From an uncultured Clostridia bacterium (GTDB lineage Bacteria; Bacillota; Clostridia; Christensenellales; Borkfalkiaceae), in contig CAMWQK010000070.1 in NCBI GenBank assembly GCA_947176445.1, positions 1 through 5,679 of the forward strand: 5,679 nucleotides of DNA. Direction: 5' to 3'. How positions within the stretch are numbered: the stretch's first letter is position 1; every line of letters starts with the position of its first letter. Made by a program: the position numbers and the translations under genes. A model generated the notes under the pieces. That model did not search any database, was not told the origin of the DNA, and was given only the letters and a program-made list of their open reading frames with translations. Positions 1 through 5,353 of this stretch are shown here, in pieces.

Positions 1-1899
1 CATCGTGCCGAGCACGGTGATGAAGTAGTCGCGCGTGCGGTAGGATTTCTCGCCGTCGAGGAACTTCTTCGCGTCGTCGCTCGTGCCGTCCGCAAACGCC
101 TTGAACGCCGTCTTGTCGTCCTCGCTAAACAGATACGTCTCCTTCTTGCCCGCGTCTGCCGCCTCTTTGAGGTTGTCCTCATAGTAGCTCGTCGTCTGCG
201 TATAGAAATAGCTGTTGACGAGGTCGGAGAGCTTGTGATTGTCTTTGCTAAGCTCGGTGATATACTCGGTGATTTCCTCGTACTTGTCGTTGACAAGTTC
301 GAGTTCGGAGTTGGTCATGATCTTGCCGTCTTTTTTCAGCTCGACCGCGTGAATATAGCTGTACGCCGTGGAAGTGAACTGCTCCGCATCCGAGTAGAAG
401 AGCGTGCCGCCCACGACCTCATAGGGATACCAGCTGTTCGTGTGCTGAACGTTGAGCACCTTGACGGGAAGGAAGTTCTCGTTCTCCTTCTGCGCAAGCT
501 GGTTGTACTGCGCCGCCGTGCCGTTGTATACCGCACGCTCGACCGAACCGCCGTTGCCGTTCGAACGGGTGAAATAGACGTATTTGTAGGTAGCATCCGC
601 CGTGTCGAGATAGTTGAGCGTCGCACCCGATACGTTGACCGCAATGCGCTGCTCGCTCGCCGCGCCCGTGCCGTTCTTTTCAACGTCTGCGCGCTTGATC
701 GTCGAGCCGTCTACGTAGAGGTAGTGGTGCTTGCCGCCGTTTGCCTCGTCGATATAGAAGATCGCGGCTGCCGACGCCTTTTCGGTGTTCTGTGCGATGA
801 CGTCGAGATATCCGCCCGCGCCGTCCACGACCGCGTTGCCCGTGATCGTGTTCCAGCCGTCCGCATTCACCGCGGAGACGGGGAGATAGTAGAGCCAGCT
901 TGTCTCGCCGACGGAGTCGGTGCTGACGATCTCCTTTCTCGTGAAATAGACGCCGTCGTTATCGTAGCGTTCGAGCGAGTAGGTAAAGCCGTTGCTCGAA
1001 AGCGCCTTGGTCTGATCGTCGTGAGAGAAACGGGTGTAGATGCTGCCCGTTCCGATTCCGTCGAGCACGAGCTCGCCGAGGTTGGTGTAGGGCGCTTCGC
1101 CGTCGTGATCTTTGAGGTATTCCTCGCTCCACTTGTAGTCGTAGGGCGCTTCCGTCGCGTCTGCGCGCACACGGTACACCTGCTGATAGGAGAGCTGGTT
1201 GGAATTTTCGGTATCCACACCGTCGGTAACGTTCATCGTGTAGTAGACGTACGCGTTCGTCTTGTCCGTCTTGTGTACAACGTGCGTGCCGATCGCGTCC
1301 GCAAGCACCGTATCCGTATCCTTCTCCGTATTATAGGAGTGCAGCGTCGTGCCGTCGACGTAGACGAGATAGACTTTTCCGCCCTCTTCCACGTAGCGGT
1401 ATTCCGCGTCGTTCTTGCTCACGCGGAGATAGCTCTTTACGTCCGAGCCGTCGAGCTTCGCGCTCTTGAAGTCGAGGTAGTCGCGCTCGACGACGCCCGA
1501 CGTGTTCTTGACGTTGTTGGGCGTTGCGTAGTAAATTCTGTCGCCGTACACGTACAGTCCCGACGTGTGATCCCCCGCCACCATGAGGGAGGGAACGACG
1601 ACCTGCGCGGTGTTCTTGCCCGCGTCGAGATCGCTCCGCGCAATGCGCATGAGCGCGGCCTTGGTGACCTCGCCGTAGGTGTTGTCCGCCTCGATCGTCT
1701 CGATGCCGTTGATGAAGTAGACGTATTTGCCGTATTCGACGACGAAGCCGCCGTTGGAAACCGCCTCCGTCTCCGAAGTATAATCACCCGTGAGCGGTGT
1801 GAACGACGAATCGCACCCGACAAAGGCGCTCGCGCCCGCCGCCATCATCGCCGCGGCTAACAGTATGGTAAGTTTTTTGCATCCTTTGCGCATAAACAT
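1..1899 (-). CDS. Secreted lipoprotein with beta-propeller-like repeats, 3' end outside window
   Basis: Reading down from ATG at 1899, an open frame of 633 codons runs off the left edge without a stop, so the protein is longer than seen. The N-terminus MFMRKGCKKLTILL plus an Ala/Met-rich stretch ends in FVGC, a lipobox-like site that makes Cys29 the probable lipidated residue. Phe at -3 is less usual, and ASA at 23-25 would be the alternative signal peptidase I site. Residues about 54-505 hold recurring Tyr-rich strand motifs: KYVYFING (58-65), LYVYGDRIYY (115-124), VYLVYVDG (176-183), AYVYYT (216-221), WLYYLP (335-340), HYLYVDG (392-398), YKYVYFTRSNG (438-448) and TLFYSD (499-504). These resemble the blades of DUF5050-like beta-propellers in clostridial surface proteins. 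Residues about 515-633 look mainly helical, charged and without the strand motif. The protein is probably anchored outside the membrane; its ligand or role is unknown. AAGGAG at 1904-1909 lies 4 nt from ATG 1899 and 10 nt from ATG 1893, so either may be used. The coding frame is certain from codon bias and the signal peptide; the propeller assignment is inference. Confidence 0.85.
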   Translation of the reverse strand, partial: MFMRKGCKKLTILLAAAMMAAGASAFVGCDSSFTPLTGDYTSETEAVSNGGFVVEYGKYVYFINGIETIEADNTYGEVTKAALMRIARSDLDAGKNTAQVVVPSLMVAGDHTSGLYVYGDRIYYATPNNVKNTSGVVERDYLDFKSAKLDGSDVKSYLRVSKNDAEYRYVEEGGKVYLVYVDGTTLHSYNTEKDTDTVLADAIGTHVVHKTDKTNAYVYYTMNVTDGVDTENSNQLSYQQVYRVRADATEAPYDYKWSEEYLKDHDGEAPYTNLGELVLDGIGTGSIYTRFSHDDQTKALSSNGFTYSLERYDNDGVYFTRKEIVSTDSVGETSWLYYLPVSAVNADGWNTITGNAVVDGAGGYLDVIAQNTEKASAAAIFYIDEANGGKHHYLYVDGSTIKRADVEKNGTGAASEQRIAVNVSGATLNYLDTADATYKYVYFTRSNGNGGSVERAVYNGTAAQYNQLAQKENENFLPVKVLNVQHTNSWYPYEVVGGTLFYSDAEQFTSTAYSYIHAVELKKDGKIMTNSELELVNDKYEEITEYITELSKDNHKLSDLVNSYFYTQTTSYYEDNLKEAADAGKKETYLFSEDDKTAFKAFADGTSDDAKKFLDGEKSYRTRDYFITVLGTM

Positions 1900-1905
1900 T
1901 CTGCT

Positions 1906-1931
1906 CCTTGATAAACAAGGTTTTCCTTGTT
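1906..1931 (-). promoter_or_regulatory. Leader hairpin next to the lipoprotein ribosome binding site
   Basis: In the minus-strand leader, AACAAGG (1931-1925) and CCTTGTT (1920-1914) form a perfect 7-bp stem around an AAAA loop. The same CCTTG (1920-1916) can instead pair with CAAGG (1910-1906), which includes the start of the AAGGAG Shine-Dalgarno sequence, giving a 5-bp stem with a TTTAT loop. The two stems exclude each other, so the first would keep the ribosome binding site free. The base pairing is seen directly; a regulatory role is inference. Confidence 0.4.
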
Positions 1932-1948
1932 CTAACGATACGCATTTA

Positions 1949-1977
1949 ATTATATACTAAAATAAGGTTTTTCGCAA
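1949..1977 (-). promoter_or_regulatory. Probable sigma-A promoter of the lipoprotein gene
   Basis: On the minus strand a perfect TATAAT -10 box (1949-1954) lies 17 bp from TTGCGA (1972-1977, four of six matches to TTGACA). The expected start is near 1942, giving a 5' leader of about 43 nt before ATG 1899. The -35 box sits in the loop of the inverted repeat at 1965-1987, which may be an operator. Confidence 0.6.
1953..1958 (+). promoter_or_regulatory. Possible -10 box for the 88-residue protein gene
   Basis: TATACT on the plus strand matches TATAAT at five of six positions and would start transcription near 1965. Only a weak -35 (TTCTAA, 1930-1935, 17 bp away) is visible. It overlaps the minus-strand -10 box by two bases, so the two divergent promoters would compete for polymerase. 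This is a weak call made because some promoter must lie between 1900 and 2030. Confidence 0.3.
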
Positions 1978-1987
1978 TCAAAAACCT
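1965..1987. repeat. 8-bp inverted repeat in the divergent promoter region
   Basis: AGGTTTTT (1965-1972) and AAAAACCT (1980-1987) are perfect inverted copies separated by the 7-nt loop CGCAATC. The repeat brackets the -35 box of the lipoprotein promoter and begins at the expected start site of the plus-strand transcript. It could be a repressor operator, an RNA hairpin at the 5' end of the plus-strand mRNA, or both. The right arm extended by one base (1980-1988) is also complementary to the ribosome binding site at 2027-2035. Confidence 0.45.
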
Positions 1988-2024
1988 CATAAACTTTAAC
2001 TTTTTTTGGGATTTTTTACCCGCA

Positions 2025-2030
2025 GGGAGG
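2025..2030 (+). promoter_or_regulatory. Ribosome binding site of the 88-residue protein gene
   Basis: GGGAGG followed by six T residues and then ATG at 2037. The spacing is near optimal and fixes the start. The surrounding GAGGTTTTT (2027-2035) is perfectly complementary to AAAAACCTC at 1980-1988 upstream in the same transcript. Confidence 0.8.
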
Positions 2031-2036
2031 TTTTTT

Positions 2037-2303
2037 ATGGAAAAATTCGGAATCTTTGAACTGCTCGACGCGCTCTCGCAAATCACCGCCGTCGAAAATC
2101 AGCCGGCGCAGCCGCAATCGCCCGAAACGAACGATGCGGCGTTCACGCCGCCGAGCTACGGAAGCGAGACGAAAGCAGAACCGACAGAAGCGGCGCAAAG
2201 CAGCGCGCCGCAACAAAAAGCAAGCGATCCCGCAAGAGCGCTCGAAGAATTTCTCTCCCGCCACAACCGCATTTCCGAACAGGCGGATAAAAATAAGAGA
2301 TGA
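2037..2303 (+). CDS. Small protein of unknown function, 88 residues
   Basis: The ATG at 2037 is preceded by a strong GGGAGG (2025-2030) with a 6-nt T spacer, and the frame ends in TGA 24 nt before a terminator, so this looks like a real single-gene unit. I do not recognise the family with confidence. Three parts are visible: a hydrophobic, helix-like N-terminus MEKFGIFELLDALSQI (1-16); a low-complexity Pro/Ala/Gln/Ser/Glu-rich stretch (about 20-64) that should be disordered; and a charged helix-like C-terminus from DPARALEEFLSRHNRI (64-79) to the end, rich in Lys and Arg. There is no signal peptide, membrane segment or Cys. The layout, two short ordered ends joined by a flexible linker, suits a tether or adaptor binding two partners, but that is inference. 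It is divergent from the lipoprotein gene and convergent with rpsI, so neither neighbour shares an operon with it. Frames on the other strand over this stretch lack a ribosome binding site. Confidence 0.75.
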   Translation: MEKFGIFELLDALSQITAVENQPAQPQSPETNDAAFTPPSYGSETKAEPTEAAQSSAPQQKASDPARALEEFLSRHNRISEQADKNKR

Positions 2304-2326
2304 CGGGTTGAACGCCCCATAGCATA

Positions 2327-2360
2327 AAAAAGAGAAACCGCTTTTTCGGTTTCTCTTTTT
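2327..2360. terminator. Bidirectional rho-independent terminator
   Basis: A perfect 14-bp stem (2327-2340 with 2347-2360) encloses a 6-nt loop. The outer five pairs are A on the left and T on the right, so each strand's RNA ends in a GC-containing core followed by a U tract. It serves the plus-strand small gene (24 nt after its stop) and the minus-strand rpsI gene (13 nt after its stop), which converge here. Confidence 0.9.
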
Positions 2361-2373
2361 GAGTTCGGTTTGA

Positions 2374-2787
2374 TTATCTCTTCGAGAACTGAGGAGCACG
2401 GCGTGCCTTTTTGAGACCGTACTTCTTTCTCTCCTTGACGCGGGGATCGCGCGTTAAGAACCCAGCCTTTTTGAGGGTAGGACGGCACTCGGGCTCCGAT
2501 TGAAGGAGCGCCCGCGCGATACCGAGACGGATCGCACCTGCCTGACCCGTATATCCGCCGCCGATGACGTTGACGTGGATATCGTATTTGCCCTCGGCGG
2601 CAACCGCTACGAGAGGCTGCTTGACGATGTATTGAAGCGTTCCCATGGGGAAGTAGTCTTCGAGAGAACGATCGTTGATGACGATTGCGCCGCTGCCTGC
2701 GGGAATCAAACGCACGCGCGCGATTGCCTTCTTTCTTCTGCCCGTTCCCCAGTATTGTAATTTCTTCTTCAAATTGACCTTTGCCAT
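2374..2787 (-). CDS. rpsI: 30S ribosomal protein S9
   Basis: This 137-residue protein is S9 (uS9) of the small ribosomal subunit, whose basic C-terminal tail reaches the P-site tRNA. Visible hallmarks are [14 protein letters not shown] (14-27), the family signature beginning [10 protein letters not shown] (76-85) and running to about residue 94, [14 protein letters not shown] (111-124), and the conserved end RRAPQFSKR, whose final Lys-Arg contacts tRNA. The length is slightly over the usual 130, because NLKKKL (5-10) is inserted before the QYWGTGRRK start of the core. The start ATG at 2787 has GAGGTGA (2794-2800) upstream. That site overlaps the TGA stop of rplM, 11 bp separating the two genes, which suggests translational coupling. 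rpsI is the last gene of the rplM-rpsI operon and is followed by a terminator. Confidence 0.98.
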   Translation of the reverse strand: MAKVNLKKKLQYWGTGRRKKAIARVRLIPAGSGAIVINDRSLEDYFPMGTLQYIVKQPLVAVAAEGKYDIHVNVIGGGYTGQAGAIRLGIARALLQSEPECRPTLKKAGFLTRDPRVKERKKYGLKKARRAPQFSKR

Positions 2788-2798
2788 ATCATCTCACC

Positions 2799-3230
2799 TC
2801 AGAATAATTTCAGCTCTTCGGGCTTCTGCGCCGCATGGTTGTGTTCCGCACCCTTGTAAACTCTCAGCTTCTTGATCATCTGTCTGCCGAGCGAGTTCTT
2901 GGGGAGCATACCCTTGACCGCCTCGTAAACCGCAAGGTCGCTGCGCTCCGCCATGAGCTTGCCGTACGCAACTTCCTTGAGTCCGCCGATATAGCCGGTG
3001 TGATAGCGATAATATTTATCCTCTAACTTCTTACCGGTGAGAACGACTTTATCGCTGTTCAAAATAATTACAAAATCGCCCGTATCAACGTTGGGGGTAA
3101 ACGTGGGCTTGTTCTTGCCGCGAAGGATCGCCGCAACCTTGGAGGAAAGTCTGCCAAGGGGGATTCCTGCGGCATCGATCACATACCACTTTCTCTCAAC
3201 TGTCTGAGCGTTTGCCGTATAGGTTTTCAT
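2799..3230 (-). CDS. rplM: 50S ribosomal protein L13
   Basis: This 143-residue protein is L13 (uL13), an early-binding protein of the large ribosomal subunit. The length is standard. Visible features are the N-terminus [32 protein letters not shown] (22-33), [13 protein letters not shown] (50-62), [14 protein letters not shown] (73-86), the family signature [12 protein letters not shown] (105-116), and [17 protein letters not shown] near the end. The usual EHPHAAQ is EHNHAAQ here, a single change from Pro to Asn at 131. The start ATG at 3230 has AAGGAG (3238-3243) 7 nt upstream. It is the first gene of the two-gene operon with rpsI, the common bacterial order, and is transcribed from the promoter at 3309-3337 through a leader of about 72 nt. 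Confidence 0.98.
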   Translation of the reverse strand: MKTYTANAQTVERKWYVIDAAGIPLGRLSSKVAAILRGKNKPTFTPNVDTGDFVIILNSDKVVLTGKKLEDKYYRYHTGYIGGLKEVAYGKLMAERSDLAVYEAVKGMLPKNSLGRQMIKKLRVYKGAEHNHAAQKPEELKLF

Positions 3231-3302
3231 ATCCTGTCTCCTTACATGATTATGCTTGATACTATCTCGATTTGCCCGTTTGGGGGCTTTTTCGCCGATT
3301 AC
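3231..3302 (-). ncRNA. Candidate L13 autoregulatory leader of rplM
   Basis: The predicted leader of about 72 nt contains a small hairpin: GCCC (3287-3284) pairs with GGGC (3277-3274) around the loop CCAAAC, flanked by A-rich internal loops and a further 3-bp CGA/TCG pairing (3294-3292 with 3270-3268). Firmicute rplM genes are often preceded by the L13 leader, an RNA thought to bind L13 and repress the operon. Position and size fit that, but I cannot confirm the family consensus from memory. Confidence 0.4.
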
Positions 3303-3308
3303 TTCTTC

Positions 3309-3337
3309 ATTATAGGCGAAGAAAAAAGTTCCGTCAA
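3309..3337 (-). promoter_or_regulatory. Sigma-A promoter of the rplM-rpsI operon
   Basis: On the minus strand TTGACG (3332-3337) and a perfect TATAAT (3309-3314) are 17 bp apart, eleven of twelve consensus bases with ideal spacing. Transcription should start near 3302. An A/T-rich stretch with long A and T tracts lies just upstream at about 3354-3393 and could act as an UP element, as expected for a strongly expressed ribosomal operon. Confidence 0.88.
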
Positions 3338-3475
3338 GCTGTTTTGACTTGCGATTTTAAGTTTTTTTACGAAAATTACAAAAAAATTTTTTCCCTTTTG
3401 GAATATCCGTTGACGGGCTTTCTCTTCTCACAATCCGCTTATCATTTCACGCTCACTATATTCATTGAGAATATG

Positions 3476-3511
3476 AAAAACGCCGCTTTGCTCTTCCCGA
3501 GCAAAACGGCG
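3476..3511 (-). terminator. Rho-independent terminator after alaS
   Basis: On the minus strand a 13-bp stem (3511-3499 with 3493-3481, one G-U pair) encloses the 5-nt loop GGGAA and is followed by five U residues (3480-3476). It begins 13 nt after the alaS stop and separates the synthetase operon from the rplM-rpsI promoter, so the ribosomal operon depends on its own promoter. Confidence 0.93.
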
Positions 3512-3524
3512 CTTATAAAACATT

Positions 3525-5339
3525 TTATTCAAGAATAGCTTTTATTCTTCTTACACCCGACGACGAGGACTGTTCTTTGACGATTTTGAAGTGCCCGAGA
3601 ACGCCCGTGTGCTCTACGTGAGGTCCACCGCACATCTCCTTCGAGAACTCCCCGATGGAGTACGTCTTGACCGTGTCGCCGTACTTACTGTCGAACACGC
3701 CGACGAAGTGCTGCGCCCGCGCCTCTTCGAGACTCATTTCCTTATATATAACGGGGATATCTGCCTTGATCTTCTCGTTGACGAGGCTCTCCACCGCCGC
3801 GATCTCCTCCGCCGTCATGGGGCGGGCGAGGTTGAAGTCGAAGCGCATGCGCTCGTCGGTGATGTTGCTCCCCTTCTGGTTGATATCGGGCGAGACGACC
3901 GTTTTGAGCGCGGCGTTGAGAAGGTGCGTCGCCGTGTGGTACTTCGTCGCCATCTCCGAATGGCTCTCAAGTCCGCCCTTGAACTGCCCCGTGGGAAGCA
4001 CGCGGCTCTTCTCCTGGTGCTCCTTGAACGCAAGATCGAACCCCTCTTTATCCACCGTCAGACCGCGCTCCGCGGCGAGCTCCTCGGTGAGCTCGAGCGG
4101 GAAGCCGTAGGTGTCGTACAGGCGGAACGCCTGCTTGCCGCCGATGACCGTCTCCTCGACGTATGCGGGGTTGCTCTTCTTCATGAACTCGTTCTTGCGC
4201 GCAATGCCCTGCACGCACTTCTCGAACTCCTTGATGCCCTGCGCGAGCGTCGTCTCGAACTTGTTCGCCTCTTTTGCGATCTCGTCGAGAATATAGCTCT
4301 CCTTTTCGACAAGAAGCGGATACGCCTCGCTGTACACCTCTTCGATAAAGATGCGCGCGACGTCGAGCATGGCGCGGCTCTCTACGCCGAGCTGCTTGCA
4401 GTAGCGGATCGCGCGGCGCATGATGCGGCGGAGAATGTACCCCGCGCCCGTGTTGGAAGGCAGGATCCCGTTCTCGTCGCCGATGAGGAGCACCGTCGTG
4501 CGCGTGTGGTCGGCGATGATACGCATTGCCTTTCTCGCTGTCTCGTCCTTATCGTAGTCCTTGCCGGAAATGCTTTCGAGCTTGTGAATGACGGAGAGGA
4601 ACAGATCCGTCTTGTAGCCGTCCGAAAGTCCGTTGAGGAAGAGGAGCATGCGGTCGAACCCGAAGCCCGTATCCACGTTCTTATTCGTGAGCGGCTCGTA
4701 GCCCGTCTCCGTCTTTTTGTACTGCATATACACGTCGTTTCCGATCTCGACGTAGTCGTCGGGGAACACGGGGTTTTCCTTGGTCATATCGAGCGGATAG
4801 AACCACTCGTTGTCCGGTCCGCACGGCGTGCCGACCGTGCCCTCGAGCTCCCACCAGTTGTCCTCTTTGGGAAGGAAGAAGATGTGCTCCTTTTTGATGC
4901 CCAAGCCCTCGAGGAGCGCCGCCGTCTCGGTGTCCCGCGGGACGCTGTCGTTCCCCTCGAACACCGTCGTGCACAGCTTGTCCTTATCCAGCCCGAACAC
5001 CTTCGTTAAAAGCTCGAACGTCCAGGCGGTCTTTTCCTTTTTGAAGTAGTCGCCGAGCGACCAGTTGCCCATCATCTCGAAAAACGTGAAGTGCGACGCG
5101 TCGCCGACGGAGTCGATATCCACCGTGCGCATGCACCCCTGCACGTTACAGAGGCGCGTCTTTCCGCTCGGGTGCTTTTTGCCGAGCAGGTAGGGCATGA
5201 GCGGCTGCATTCCCGCCACGTTGAACATGACGCCCGTAGACCCGTCGCCGATCAGCGACACCGCCCCGATATTCACATGATCCTTGCCCTCGTAAAAGGA
5301 CAGCCATTTTTCTCTTAATTCTTTCGACGTAATTTTCAT
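3525..5339 (-). CDS. alaS: Alanyl-tRNA synthetase, short form lacking the C-Ala domain
   Basis: This 604-residue cytoplasmic enzyme attaches alanine to tRNA-Ala; most bacterial AlaRS have about 870 residues. The class II catalytic domain is recognisable: NVAGMQPLMPYLLG (40-53), the motif 2 region CNVQGCMRT to HFTFFEMMGNWSLGDYFK (64-100), TPCGPDNEWFY (171-181) and motif 3 GFGFDRML (225-232) with its Arg. The tRNA-recognition helices follow, with NTGAGYILRRIMRRAIRY (296-313). A linker leads to the editing domain, which keeps both parts of the zinc site, HTATH (468-472) and CGGPH (570-574; the usual form is CGGTH). The protein ends in SSSSGVRRIKAILE (591-604), exactly where the editing domain ends, so the C-Ala/DHHA1 domain is missing rather than cut by a frameshift: a proper stop is followed by a terminator. 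Spirochaete AlaRS proteins such as that of Borrelia are, from memory, similarly short. GAGG (5349-5352) lies 9 nt before ATG 5339. The gene is 14 bp after cysS, probably in one operon. It could be the only AlaRS or a second copy. Confidence 0.95.
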   Translation of the reverse strand: MKITSKELREKWLSFYEGKDHVNIGAVSLIGDGSTGVMFNVAGMQPLMPYLLGKKHPSGKTRLCNVQGCMRTVDIDSVGDASHFTFFEMMGNWSLGDYFKKEKTAWTFELLTKVFGLDKDKLCTTVFEGNDSVPRDTETAALLEGLGIKKEHIFFLPKEDNWWELEGTVGTPCGPDNEWFYPLDMTKENPVFPDDYVEIGNDVYMQYKKTETGYEPLTNKNVDTGFGFDRMLLFLNGLSDGYKTDLFLSVIHKLESISGKDYDKDETARKAMRIIADHTRTTVLLIGDENGILPSNTGAGYILRRIMRRAIRYCKQLGVESRAMLDVARIFIEEVYSEAYPLLVEKESYILDEIAKEANKFETTLAQGIKEFEKCVQGIARKNEFMKKSNPAYVEETVIGGKQAFRLYDTYGFPLELTEELAAERGLTVDKEGFDLAFKEHQEKSRVLPTGQFKGGLESHSEMATKYHTATHLLNAALKTVVSPDINQKGSNITDERMRFDFNLARPMTAEEIAAVESLVNEKIKADIPVIYKEMSLEEARAQHFVGVFDSKYGDTVKTYSIGEFSKEMCGGPHVEHTGVLGHFKIVKEQSSSSGVRRIKAILE

Positions 5340-5353
5340 ATTCTATATCCTCG

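Noticed and set aside
235..1860. A 541-codon open frame on the plus strand
   Set aside because: It lies codon-on-codon opposite the lipoprotein gene and stays open only because that gene avoids TTA, CTA and TCA. The translation is Arg/Val-rich with no domain, and no ribosome binding site is present; the minus-strand frame has a signal peptide and a coherent protein.
1965..1987. The inverted repeat as a rho-independent terminator
   Set aside because: The stem is mostly A-T pairs and has no proper U tract on the plus strand; it lies within a promoter region, where an operator or leader hairpin is more likely.
2008..2027. GGG (2008-2010), CCC (2019-2021) and GGG (2025-2027) as a further switch around the ribosome binding site
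   Set aside because: Each pairing is only 3 bp, and one has a 3-nt loop; too weak to claim alone.
2016..2488. Minus-strand frames starting inside rpsI and covering the 88-residue gene (127 and 110 codons)
   Set aside because: They cross the terminator at 2327-2360, overlap two well-supported genes and give Arg-rich, low-quality protein without a start site.
3272..3538. An 88-codon plus-strand frame between rplM and alaS
   Set aside because: It runs across the rplM promoter, its A/T-rich upstream tract and the alaS terminator and ends inside alaS; there is no ribosome binding site, so it is a chance frame.
3591..5009. A 472-codon open frame on the plus strand
   Set aside because: It is the in-phase shadow of alaS, kept open by the same codon bias, with an Arg/Leu/Val-rich composition and no recognisable domain.
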